NCBI GenBank assembly: GCA_900321895.1
Contig: ONYB01000117.1
Location: 1-19,091, forward strand
Source of the DNA: an uncultured Brachyspira sp.
Lineage (GTDB): Bacteria > Cyanobacteriota > Vampirovibrionia > Gastranaerophilales > Gastranaerophilaceae
DNA: 19,091 nucleotides
Direction: 5' to 3'
Position 1 is the stretch's first letter. Each line of letters starts with the position of its first letter. The notes below the pieces were generated by a model, which did no database searches, was not told the origin of the DNA, and saw only the letters and a list, made by a program, of their open reading frames with translations. The translations under genes and the position numbers were made by a program. Of this stretch, positions 1-7,347 are shown piece by piece.

Positions 1-54
1 AATTATTGCGACGGTATCCCCTTCTTTTAAATACGGAGGTTTAATTAAGTTCAT
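1..54 (-). CDS. LD-carboxypeptidase (peptidase S66 family), N-terminal fragment
   Basis: Only the first 18 codons lie in the window; the gene runs off the left edge. Read on the minus strand from ATG at 54 they give MNLIKPPYLKEGDTVAII. This is the usual opening of S66 peptidases (LdcA / MccF-like): a 'KPP.L..GD.VAI' beta-strand leading to the 'APS' turn, which would lie outside the window. LdcA-type enzymes cleave the L,D bond to the terminal D-Ala of murein tetrapeptides during cell-wall recycling. An AAAAGGA Shine-Dalgarno sits about 6 nt before the ATG. The gene is divergent from dnaX, with only 41 bp between the two start codons. The family call rests on a very short stretch and on family memory, so the exact member is uncertain. 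Confidence 0.6.
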   Translation of the reverse strand, partial: MNLIKPPYLKEGDTVAII

Positions 55-77
55 ATTTTATCCTTTTTAATAACTTT

Positions 78-86
78 TGTTATACT
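78..86 (+). promoter_or_regulatory. extended -10 promoter of dnaX
   Basis: TGT-TATACT at 78-86 is an extended -10 box (TGn plus 5/6 match to TATAAT). No convincing -35 is seen 17 bp upstream. Only 9 nt separate it from the dnaX ATG at 96, so the predicted start of transcription (about +7 from the box) gives a leader of roughly 3 nt. There is no Shine-Dalgarno in this gap. Confidence 0.55.
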
Positions 87-95
87 ATTATTATC

Positions 96-1967
96 ATGAA
101 CGAGAAATATATTCCATTATACAGAAAATATCGCCCACAAACTTTAGAAGAAATCGTCGGACAATCACATATTAAAAAAGCTTTAACCAACGCAATCGAA
201 ATGGACAGAATTTCGCATGCGTATTTATTCACAGGCCCTCGTGGTACGGGTAAAACATCCACCGCACGTATTTTTGCAAAATCGTTAAACTGCAAAGAAG
301 GTCCGACAATTCACCCTTGCGGTAAATGCGAAAACTGTATTGATATAACAAACTCCGTTCCTATGGACGTAATCGAAATTGATGCTGCGAGCAACAGAAA
401 AGTCGAAGATGCCCAAAATATCTTAGAAAAAGTTATGTATGCTCCGGTAAACAGCAGATACAAGATTTATATTATCGACGAAGTTCACATGCTATCAACA
501 ACGGCTTTTAATGCCCTTTTAAAAACATTGGAAGAGCCTCCGAAAAACGTTATCTTTATACTGGCGACAACCGATCCGCAAAAGGTTCTTGATACAATCA
601 AAAGCCGTTGCCAAAGATTTGATTTCAAAAGAATTACAACAGATGATATCGTAAAACATTTGAGATATATTTCTGACACCGAAAAAATTAATATCACAGA
701 TGATGCCCTCTACACGATTGCGAAGAACTCCGCAGGCGGAATGCGTGACAGTATTGCACTTTTAGATCAGTTGAGCATTTTAGACGGCGAAGAAGCAATC
801 TCGACGGACGACATTAACAACTTACTGGGAAGACTTTCGTTTGATACATTGCACACCCTTGCGTGTGACATAACCTCGTCAAACCCACAAAATGCAATCG
901 AAAACCTTGAAAAAATATATAATTCCGGCAACGAGCCTACGCAAATTTTACTAAACCTTATGGATTATTTCAAAAATCTGCTGATTGTAAAAAATTGTCG
1001 TGCAGAAATCGTTTTTGAACTGACTCAACTCAATGAAGCTCAAGTTAAGGAATTACAAGTTCAATCAAAAGAATTGGAAACACATCAAATCACAGCATTA
1101 ATTGATAAAATTGCGAATTATGTAAAAGATGTAAAGTCCACAAACAATCCGAGATTATGGCTTGAAGTCGGAATCATTGACCTTGCAAATTTAACAGAAA
1201 ACACAACGTTAGCAGACTTGCAAAACAGACTTGCAAGACTTGAAGGAGGCATGCCTGCCCCAATGCAGGCGACAGCGGCTTACAAAACACCTCCGACACC
1301 TGTATACGGCGGGGCAAAGATTAAAGAAATGACCGAGCAAAAGCCGTCTGCACCAAAGGTTTCCACACAACAAGAACCTACAACAACATCCGCAGGGCAA
1401 AAAACTTCTGGACAAACACCGACACCGGCTCCTCAAAGACATCAAGAAGAAGATTTTGCACCAATGCCTAAGGCAAAATCTGTTGCTAGTGACGATATTA
1501 GTGTACTTTGGGGACAATTATTGGAAAATATTTCAAGCCCGCCTGCTCGAGCTCTCTTGAAACAATGGGCAAACCCTGTAAAAATAACCCCTGAAGAAAC
1601 TATTCTTTCAATGAAGAATGAGATTTTCTTAACTCAAATTCAATCAGGCTCTAAAAAAGCTGCGGTTGAAGCTGCCGTTGATGCCCTATTTTCACAACAA
1701 AACTCTACTGTTGTTGTGAGATTACCTTTACCGGAGGATGTTCAGATAAAAGCGGCACCTCCCAGGCAATTAAGCCAATCTAAACCAAAACCGATGCCAA
1801 AAGCTCCTAAGCCAGAGCCACAAGAAGAAATTACTCAAGAAGAAATTCAAGAAGCAAAGAATGACACAAAAACAGTACAACCGCCAAAACAAAAACATCA
1901 TGCGGGTGGTCACTCTGATATGGTGAATATGGTTATGGATCTTTTTGACGGCAAAATTATTGACTAA
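96..1967 (+). CDS. dnaX: DNA polymerase III subunit gamma/tau
   Basis: Clamp-loader ATPase of the replicative polymerase, 623 aa, the usual size of a tau form. The N-terminal AAA+ module opens with the family signature YRKYRP. It has Walker A GPRGTGKT at 47-54, four zinc-binding cysteines (C66, C75, C78, C81), Walker B IIDEVHML at 126-133 and the SRC motif at 170-172. Domain III follows to about 390. A Pro/Thr/Gln-rich linker spans about 395-510, and a second basic, Pro-rich linker lies near 570-610 before a short C-terminal tail. The ATG at 96 directly precedes the conserved N-terminus. No Shine-Dalgarno is visible and the -10 box ends 9 nt upstream, so a leaderless message is likely. The stop overlaps the convergent ribD stop by 11 bp. 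No classical A-AAA-AAG frameshift site for a separate gamma form was found. Confidence 0.97.
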   Translation: MNEKYIPLYRKYRPQTLEEIVGQSHIKKALTNAIEMDRISHAYLFTGPRGTGKTSTARIFAKSLNCKEGPTIHPCGKCENCIDITNSVPMDVIEIDAASNRKVEDAQNILEKVMYAPVNSRYKIYIIDEVHMLSTTAFNALLKTLEEPPKNVIFILATTDPQKVLDTIKSRCQRFDFKRITTDDIVKHLRYISDTEKINITDDALYTIAKNSAGGMRDSIALLDQLSILDGEEAISTDDINNLLGRLSFDTLHTLACDITSSNPQNAIENLEKIYNSGNEPTQILLNLMDYFKNLLIVKNCRAEIVFELTQLNEAQVKELQVQSKELETHQITALIDKIANYVKDVKSTNNPRLWLEVGIIDLANLTENTTLADLQNRLARLEGGMPAPMQATAAYKTPPTPVYGGAKIKEMTEQKPSAPKVSTQQEPTTTSAGQKTSGQTPTPAPQRHQEEDFAPMPKAKSVASDDISVLWGQLLENISSPPARALLKQWANPVKITPEETILSMKNEIFLTQIQSGSKKAAVEAAVDALFSQQNSTVVVRLPLPEDVQIKAAPPRQLSQSKPKPMPKAPKPEPQEEITQEEIQEAKNDTKTVQPPKQKHHAGGHSDMVNMVMDLFDGKIID

Positions 1968-3009
1968 TCGGGTAATAGGTCAACATCAAATCAGGTTCAA
2001 ATCGTTCTACACTGTCGATTTCAAACATGTCAGACAAGTTTATATCCTCGACATGCCTGCAATCAAAACAAGAACGTCCCTCGTTATCCGCCAAAATTTT
2101 TGGTGCTATAAAATGATAAATTTTATCAGCAAATTTCAAAGCTGAACCGTTCAGTTTCCCGCCTGCCTCAATCAAAACACTCATCACTCCTAGTTCGTAG
2201 AGTTTATCAAAAACAAATTTCAGATCAATTTTTCCGCCAACAACAGGGGCTTTGATAAATCTAACACCCTCTTTTATCGGTTGAGCTAAATTCTCATCAT
2301 AAAAAACTATTATATTTTTGTTTTTATAAACTTTATAATCTTTCTCCAATGTTTTTAGAGTTCTGTCAATAAGCACGTTACACTTATGAATCATAGAAGG
2401 GTTATCTGCAAGAACTGTTTCGGAAGAAGTTAAAAGAGCATCGTAGCGGTGACGGATTTTTTGAACCTCTCCCCTTGCCTTTTCCGCAGTAATCCATTTT
2501 GAAGAACCGTTTTTTGTTGCGATTTTTCCGTCGAGTGTCGTTGCTGTTTTTATTGCAACAAAAGTTTGTTTTTTGGTCATATTTTTTATAAAGACCTCGT
2601 TTAACTTCTTACACTCATCCTCAAGAACACCTTCCTCAACGTCAATTCCCGCAATTTTAAGCTTTTCTATGCCATTACCTGCAACAATCGGATTGACATC
2701 ACGCATTCCGACAACAACCTTCGAAAGTCCGTATTCAACAATCAAATCCGCACAGGGCGGAGTTTTTCCATAATGAGAACACGGCTCTAAATTTACGTAT
2801 AAAATACCACCCTTGGCTATTTCAGGAGTAATTTTCAAAAGAGCATCTCGTTCTGCGTGATTTTGCCCGCATTTTTTATGATAGCCGATTGATAAAACAT
2901 TCCCAAATTTGTCGGTCACAACACACCCTACAAGCGGATTTGGGCTTGTATCACCATCTGCCTGCAATGCTAAATTTATACACTTTTTCATGTATTCTTC
3001 ATTGTTCAT
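1957..3009 (-). CDS. ribD: bifunctional riboflavin biosynthesis protein RibD (deaminase/reductase)
   Basis: 350 aa, close to the 360-370 aa typical of RibD. The N-terminal domain deaminates diaminohydroxyphosphoribosylamino-pyrimidine. It carries the cytidine-deaminase zinc motif HAE at 51-53 (E53 the proton shuttle) and PCSHYGKTPPC at 76-86 (C77, C86), after the family-typical NPLVG. The C-terminal reductase domain starts near 150 (KTATTLDGKIA, then ETVLADNP) and uses NADPH to reduce the ribose. Two consecutive riboflavin steps are thus joined in one cytosolic enzyme. The ATG at 3009 is chosen because MNNEEYM matches family N-termini. It has no Shine-Dalgarno, and a TATAAT box ends 11 nt upstream. 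No other rib gene is adjacent. It is divergent from the UPF0173 gene and convergent with dnaX. Confidence 0.96.
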   Translation of the reverse strand: MNNEEYMKKCINLALQADGDTSPNPLVGCVVTDKFGNVLSIGYHKKCGQNHAERDALLKITPEIAKGGILYVNLEPCSHYGKTPPCADLIVEYGLSKVVVGMRDVNPIVAGNGIEKLKIAGIDVEEGVLEDECKKLNEVFIKNMTKKQTFVAIKTATTLDGKIATKNGSSKWITAEKARGEVQKIRHRYDALLTSSETVLADNPSMIHKCNVLIDRTLKTLEKDYKVYKNKNIIVFYDENLAQPIKEGVRFIKAPVVGGKIDLKFVFDKLYELGVMSVLIEAGGKLNGSALKFADKIYHFIAPKILADNEGRSCFDCRHVEDINLSDMFEIDSVERFEPDLMLTYYPISQ

Positions 3010-3020
3010 ACTTGTATTTT

Positions 3021-3026
3021 ATTATA
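3021..3026 (-). promoter_or_regulatory. -10 box of ribD
   Basis: A perfect TATAAT on the minus strand, ending 11 nt before the ribD ATG. No strong -35 is visible (TAACAG at 18 bp is the nearest). The predicted leader is about 5 nt. The box mirrors the plus-strand TATAAT at 3049-3054, with 22 bp between them. Confidence 0.5.
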
Positions 3027-3045
3027 AAAAATGGTATTTTAATAC

Positions 3046-3054
3046 TGTTATAAT
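3046..3054 (+). promoter_or_regulatory. extended -10 promoter of the UPF0173 hydrolase gene
   Basis: TGT-TATAAT at 3046-3054 is a perfect extended -10 box, followed by AAGGAG at about 3060-3065 and ATG at 3072. The predicted transcript start lies near 3061, so it would fall on or just before the Shine-Dalgarno. Confidence 0.5.
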
Positions 3055-3071
3055 AAGTTAAGGAGAGAATA

Positions 3072-3737
3072 ATGGTAGATTTAAAGTATATCGGTCACAG
3101 TGCCTTTGAATTCAAAACAGGCGAAACATCCATCCTTGTTGACCCTTTAGTTTCTGTAAATCCTAAATATGATTACACGAAATCAAACATCACGGATATT
3201 TTTATTACACACGCACACTCAGATCACGTCGGTGAAGCTCAAGAAATTGCAAAAGCTAAAAAGGCTACAATCACGGCAGTAGTAGAAGTTGCAAATCACC
3301 TTGCTGAAAAAAAAGTTAAAACCCGTCCCGTAAACTTCGGTTGCTGGTTAAATTACGATTGGGGAAGAGCTCTTTTCCTTCCTGCAATCCACACAAGTTC
3401 TTTTGAAGATGGAACTTACGGCGGTGTTGCTGCAAGCATTTTGTTTGATATTGAAGGGGTTAGAATTTTCCATGCAGGCGATACTGCACTAAACCCAGCA
3501 TTCAAAACATACAAAGAAATCTACAGACCGAGTATCGCACTCTTGCCGATTGGCGGAACTTACACAATGGATGTCGAACACGCAGTAGTTGCCGCAGACT
3601 GGTTGGGTGCTAAAACGGTTATCCCGATGCACTACAACACCTTCCCTGAAATTCAGGCAGATTTGAACAAATTCTTGCAACTTATGCAAGTAAACACAAC
3701 AAACTGTTGCATTTTGAATCCTGACGAAATCAAATAG
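3072..3737 (+). CDS. UPF0173-family metal-dependent hydrolase (metallo-beta-lactamase fold)
   Basis: 221 aa, the normal length of this family (YtkL/UlaG-like single-domain MBL proteins). The metal site is visible: HAHSDH at 47-52 (H47, H49, D51, H52), HTSSFEDG at 107-114, HAGDT at 134-138 with D137 as bridging ligand, and PMHYNT at 185-190 with H187. No signal peptide, so it is cytosolic. The family's physiological substrate is not established; hydrolysis of a phospho-ester or lactone-like bond is typical of the fold. The start is fixed by an AAGGAG site 6 nt upstream. The gene stands alone between its own promoter and an intrinsic terminator. Identity as UPF0173 is firm; function is open. 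Confidence 0.92.
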   Translation: MVDLKYIGHSAFEFKTGETSILVDPLVSVNPKYDYTKSNITDIFITHAHSDHVGEAQEIAKAKKATITAVVEVANHLAEKKVKTRPVNFGCWLNYDWGRALFLPAIHTSSFEDGTYGGVAASILFDIEGVRIFHAGDTALNPAFKTYKEIYRPSIALLPIGGTYTMDVEHAVVAADWLGAKTVIPMHYNTFPEIQADLNKFLQLMQVNTTNCCILNPDEIK

Positions 3738-3765
3738 GGGTTTGACCTGCAAGCATAACTGTTAA

Positions 3766-3795
3766 AACGGACTTCTTTCGGGAAGTTCGTTTTTT
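3766..3795 (+). terminator. intrinsic terminator after the UPF0173 hydrolase gene
   Basis: A 10-bp stem (AACGGACTTC at 3766-3775 with GAAGTTCGTT at 3782-3791, one G-T wobble), a 6-nt loop, then a run of T to 3795. It lies 29 bp after the stop codon. Confidence 0.85.
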
Positions 3796-3823
3796 GTACT
3801 ACAGAATTTGGCAAATCAGGTTA

Positions 3824-3852
3824 TTGTGCATTTGAAAAATTAGTGGTAAAAT
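3824..3852 (+). promoter_or_regulatory. sigma70-type promoter of the gshB-like gene
   Basis: TTGTGC (3824-3829), a 17-bp spacer, then TGG-TAAAAT with the -10 at 3847-3852. The transcript would start near 3859, leaving about 20 nt before the ATG at 3879. This excludes the upstream in-frame GTG at 3843, which overlaps the -10 region. Confidence 0.6.
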
Positions 3853-3878
3853 TTTTTTGTTATTTTAAAGGGATATTT

Positions 3879-4847
3879 ATGAACATTTTATTTATTATTG
3901 ACAGAACAGAGTTAAAATATTTTGAATTTAACAATCTTGTGACTAACTTTTGGATGATTAGAGAATTTTTGAGAAACGGTCAAAATGTTTCTATCACAAC
4001 GATTGACAAATTAGGTTTGGAAGGTCAAACCGCTTTTGCACATTGCTACGGAACTTACGAAAAGCATGGCAACATCTTTTACCACAGAACAGATGAAAAA
4101 ATAAAAATCGAAGATTTTCAACTGGTAATGTTCCGCCAAGACCCGCCTGTCGATATGGATTACATAAATTCTACCTACATTTTTGATTTTGTCGACAGAA
4201 ACAAAACCTTTATAATGAATGAACCTCGTGCAATCCGTGATTTTAACGAAAAACTTCACACCGTAGAATTTCTTGAATTCATGCCGGAAAACATCGTAAC
4301 TTCTTCAAAATCCGACATCCTTGAATTTTTGAACAAAAATGAGGAAATAATTCTTAAACCGCTTAACCGTTGCTTTGGTGCAGGCGTTATGACATTGAAA
4401 AAAGGGGACAAAAATACAGCAGTCATTATTAACACAATGACAAACAACGGCTCAACACTCGTTATGGTTCAAAAATATCTTGATAAAGCGGAGTTCGGTG
4501 ACAAGAGAGTTCTGTTTTTAGGCGACAAGGTTTTAGACTATTGCGTCAGAAAACTTCCTTCAAACAATGATTTCAAATTTAACGAACACTGTGATGCAAA
4601 TATTGTTAAAGACGGGATTTCGCAAAAAGAAAAAGAGAACTTTTCAAAAGTTGCCGCGAAATTAAATTCTATGGGCATTTATCTTGCAGGGTTGGACGTT
4701 ATCGACGGGAAAATTATCGAGATAAACGTAACAAGTCCTTGCTACTTTATCAAAGAAAACAACCACCATTTCGGTTGCGAATTAGAAAAGGAAATCTGCT
4801 CATACATTTTGCAAAAAACTGATGCTACACTAACTTGCAAAATTTAA
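3879..4847 (+). CDS. gshB: glutathione synthase-like ATP-grasp ligase
   Basis: 322 aa from ATG 3879, which has AAAGGGA about 5 nt upstream; E. coli GshB is 316 aa and aligns almost without gaps from memory. GshB joins gamma-glutamylcysteine and glycine using ATP. Shared features are RQDPP at 86-90, EPRAIRDFNEKL at 115-126, the ATP-binding lysine in ILKP (K160), GDKRVL at 207-212 and the Mg-binding triad D273, E281, N283 in LAGLDVIDGKIIEINVTSP. Two functional loops differ. The glycine loop LDGMGG of E. coli is LNRCFGAG here (162-169), and the lid loop with its GG is FKFNEHCDANIV (232-243). No gshA is adjacent. It may make glutathione, or ligate a related dipeptide or amino acid. It is convergent with, and overlaps by 4 bp, the kinase-like gene. 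Confidence 0.85.
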   Translation: MNILFIIDRTELKYFEFNNLVTNFWMIREFLRNGQNVSITTIDKLGLEGQTAFAHCYGTYEKHGNIFYHRTDEKIKIEDFQLVMFRQDPPVDMDYINSTYIFDFVDRNKTFIMNEPRAIRDFNEKLHTVEFLEFMPENIVTSSKSDILEFLNKNEEIILKPLNRCFGAGVMTLKKGDKNTAVIINTMTNNGSTLVMVQKYLDKAEFGDKRVLFLGDKVLDYCVRKLPSNNDFKFNEHCDANIVKDGISQKEKENFSKVAAKLNSMGIYLAGLDVIDGKIIEINVTSPCYFIKENNHHFGCELEKEICSYILQKTDATLTCKI

Positions 4848-5863
4848 TTATCCATTTCTGGTTCCCAGAACTTAACTTCCCATTTTTTGTGCTTGAGCGG
4901 AATAATTTTTTCATCGATAAAATCTTTGAACTCGTCAGCCAGGTAATTCATATAAAATCTATTATTTTCAGGATTTTGTTTTTCTTTCAGGAGAGTTTCA
5001 AGACGTTCTTGGGTTTCCTTCAGCAATGCCTTGTCAGGGAATTGATTGAACGCATCATCCATAAACCCTCTTGCGTAGAAATTCGTATCTAATTCGCCAA
5101 GATTAAGACGACTTACAGGAACATCTGCAATACGTTGAGCATAAGCTTTACAAAGTTTACCGAAAACCTTAGGTGCGTGTTCTGTTCCGTCAACATCCAT
5201 TGCCGAATAGAGATAGGAAACAGGATTATACTCAATATCGTGGAATTTCGGACTGTAATCTATGCAGTTAAACTCTTGGTTTACAGCTTCCACTAGAAGA
5301 TTTTCACCTTTTCTGTCAAAATCAATCCCTTTGTTTTTTGTATCTTCCACTTGATTGATAATTTTTTTAAAAGAAGATTCAGGGAAATTATTTGCAATAA
5401 GCCCTTTTACGGCCTTTTTCAACTGAATACCGTCGGGGGTATCTCTGTGTGGCATAATTTTTACAGGAATTCCTGAAATATATTCCATTAGTTGCGTACC
5501 TTCATCAAGCTTTGCGACAACATGGTTAGCTTTATCATATTTGTTAAGCTGATAATTCAGGGTAAAGTTTGCAGGGTTCTCGGCTTTTAATTTTTCTCGA
5601 CGAAGGCAATATTTCGGAAATGAATCAATTTTATAAACAATCGCCTCTTGTCCTTCACCAATAATATTCCCCTCCTTAAGAGCTTTTCGGCATTCCATAA
5701 TAATTCTTTCCGGTGCAAGATGCAAAAGTTCTTTTTGAATAGCACCGCTAAAAGACACCGTATCTTTTTTCAATGGTGCAAGGTTTGAACTTTTTACATT
5801 TGTTGTACTGTTTGTTTTAAGAGGGGATGCCGCATATAAGGCAGGATTAAAATTTATTATCAT
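4844..5863 (-). CDS. unrecognised protein with kinase-like core and DTVSFSG leader
   Basis: 339 aa from ATG 5863; a TTG nine bases upstream (5872) is a possible alternative, and the ribosome site is weak. I do not recognise the family. Residues 1-33 are Asn/Ser/Thr-rich and end in DTVSFSG (34-40). A protein-kinase-like order of motifs follows: GEGQEAIVY at 69-77 (glycine-rich loop), YCLRRE at 85-90 where the beta3 lysine would be expected (Arg at 88), LMEYISGIP at 125-133 (hinge), DRKGENLLV at 183-191 (Asp and Asn spaced as in HRDxxxxN) and IDYS at 201-204 (DFG-like Asp 202). The C-terminal half is helical and acidic with no repeat or membrane segment. No classical signal peptide is seen. It could be an active atypical kinase, a pseudokinase or an APH-like phosphotransferase. 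The fold is inferred from spacing, not from a search. Confidence 0.7.
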   Translation of the reverse strand: MIINFNPALYAASPLKTNSTTNVKSSNLAPLKKDTVSFSGAIQKELLHLAPERIIMECRKALKEGNIIGEGQEAIVYKIDSFPKYCLRREKLKAENPANFTLNYQLNKYDKANHVVAKLDEGTQLMEYISGIPVKIMPHRDTPDGIQLKKAVKGLIANNFPESSFKKIINQVEDTKNKGIDFDRKGENLLVEAVNQEFNCIDYSPKFHDIEYNPVSYLYSAMDVDGTEHAPKVFGKLCKAYAQRIADVPVSRLNLGELDTNFYARGFMDDAFNQFPDKALLKETQERLETLLKEKQNPENNRFYMNYLADEFKDFIDEKIIPLKHKKWEVKFWEPEMDN

Positions 5864-5937
5864 ACTTACCAATCCGATTAAATAGTTATTCTAATCAGAT
5901 AAAAGGAAAACAAAATAAAAATTGCCTAATATTAATA

Positions 5938-5967
5938 AATCGTTACAATCTAAAAAGCATAACGACT
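5938..5967 (-). terminator. weak hairpin downstream of dacB
   Basis: On the minus strand AGTCGTTA pairs with TAACGATT (8 bp, one G-T wobble) around a 14-nt loop, 22 bp past the dacB stop. The following sequence (TATTAATATT) is only partly T-rich, so termination is possible but not clear. The remainder of 5864-5988 is AT-rich and holds nothing else I can assign. Confidence 0.35.
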
Positions 5968-5988
5968 TTTAACATTAAAATTTCTTAA

Positions 5989-7347
5989 TTAATATTGCGA
6001 ATATATAGCCCTCAATATGTACTCTTCCAAAAGTTTTTTATCTGCATTTGAAGTCTTTGCATCGTTAATCACTATATCAAATGCGTAATCTTTGCCTTTT
6101 TGAGTTGTAATATAGCCGGCTATTGCACTGATATCAGAAAGTGTTCCGGTTTTAGCTCTCAAGTTATCCGAAAAATACAGCATTCTGTTTTTCAAAGTCC
6201 CTTCACCGGGTTTAGCCATTGCGGATTTGTATAATTCAAAACTCGGACTTTTTGAAATATCCACAAGAAAAGCCGTCATAAAATCAGCACTCATCAGGTT
6301 ATTTTTTGAAACACCGCTTCCGTCAACGAGTTTGATATCAGAGTTGTCCAAATTTATTTTTTTACAAAATGCGTCAAACATTTCGATTGAAGATTTTGAA
6401 GAACCTGTATTATTTACAAATTTTCCGCCTGCAAGCTTGAAAACTGTTTCAGCAACGAAATTATTACTATCCTTCAACACCGCACCGACTGCCATACCTA
6501 TAGAATGTTCAATTTCACCGACTTTATAAACACCGGTTGTCGGAAGTTTTTTCTGAGCGAATTTCCCGTAAAAATCTATTTTATTACTAGAAAGAGCTTC
6601 TTCTGTGCGTAATCTGAAATATCTTTTTGTGTTATTTGCCGGAATTACAAACCCATAAGGCTTTGAAACCGTACCTTTTACCGTCAGCATATCAGGCAGA
6701 GCAACAGCAGTTTTTTCATAAGTTACATTATTTTCGGCATCTGTTGTAGTCGTTAAATTCATAAATGTTAAAGGATAAGAAGGTTTTGTATAAATATTTG
6801 CAGGAGCATTCAATGTTGTCGGCATTACAACAACCCTTATCAAATTCCCGTCAAGATTATACGAGCCAAACTTCGGCATAAGGATATTCAACTCATCATC
6901 CCATTGCCAACCTTCACCCCATTCCATTCCGTCAAGAACGTAATCATCAAAATAAATTGCTTTAGGCTCAACTATTTTCTTTTTAGCTGCCAGTGCAAAA
7001 AGATTATCTAAATTCTTAGAGGACAAAAACGGATCCGCCCCGAGTTTTATGTAAAGCTCATTATTTGTTGTTTTGTATAAGGTTGTTTTGAATTTGTAAT
7101 CAGCTCCGAGTGTATCCAGAGCAGCCGCAAGGGTTACGAGCTTTTGAGTTGAAGCCGGAGGAACGAGCTTGTCTGAATTTAACTCATAAACAGTTTCACC
7201 TGTTTGAAGATTTTTCACTGAAACCGCAACCGTTCCTTTTTTCAAAACTGATTGAGAGATAACTTTATCAATTTCGTTTGCAGCAAAAGATTGCAAACCA
7301 ACGGCAAGACATCCGATTATACTTAAAAATGATAACAATTTTTTCAT
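5989..7347 (-). CDS. dacB: D-alanyl-D-alanine carboxypeptidase/endopeptidase, PBP4 (S13) family
   Basis: 452 aa from ATG 7347. An N-terminal signal peptide (MKKLLSFL, a hydrophobic core, then SFAANE) sends it to the periplasm, where this family trims or cleaves peptidoglycan cross-links. The three penicillin-binding motifs are in order: STQK at about 66-69 (nucleophile Ser, base Lys), SKN in GSGVSKNN, and KTG in RAKTGTL. Length and motif spacing fit class C PBP4 with its inserted domains. The ATG at 7347 is preferred because it forms an ATGA overlap with the stop of the upstream gene. An earlier in-frame ATG at 7353 is possible, as GAGG lies 4 nt before it and 10 nt before 7347. It is the last gene of a three-gene operon with the acyltransferase and the amidohydrolase. 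Confidence 0.92.
   Translation of the reverse strand: MKKLLSFLSIIGCLAVGLQSFAANEIDKVISQSVLKKGTVAVSVKNLQTGETVYELNSDKLVPPASTQKLVTLAAALDTLGADYKFKTTLYKTTNNELYIKLGADPFLSSKNLDNLFALAAKKKIVEPKAIYFDDYVLDGMEWGEGWQWDDELNILMPKFGSYNLDGNLIRVVVMPTTLNAPANIYTKPSYPLTFMNLTTTTDAENNVTYEKTAVALPDMLTVKGTVSKPYGFVIPANNTKRYFRLRTEEALSSNKIDFYGKFAQKKLPTTGVYKVGEIEHSIGMAVGAVLKDSNNFVAETVFKLAGGKFVNNTGSSKSSIEMFDAFCKKINLDNSDIKLVDGSGVSKNNLMSADFMTAFLVDISKSPSFELYKSAMAKPGEGTLKNRMLYFSDNLRAKTGTLSDISAIAGYITTQKGKDYAFDIVINDAKTSNADKKLLEEYILRAIYSQY

Noticed and set aside
1209..1517. 102-codon Arg/Cys/Leu-rich open frame on the minus strand inside dnaX
   Set aside because: Antisense to the Pro/Thr/Gln-rich linker of dnaX; its composition is the mirror of that linker, with no ribosome site or recognisable motif.
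1640..1670. Possible programmed frameshift site in dnaX (run of six A)
   Set aside because: The run reads TCT AAA AAA GCT; it is not an A-AAA-AAG heptamer and is too short for Thermus-type slippage. No pairing stem was evident.
3843..3878. Longer gshB start at GTG 3843
   Set aside because: It overlaps the -10 region (3847-3852). ATG 3879 has AAAGGGA and matches the GshB N-terminus.
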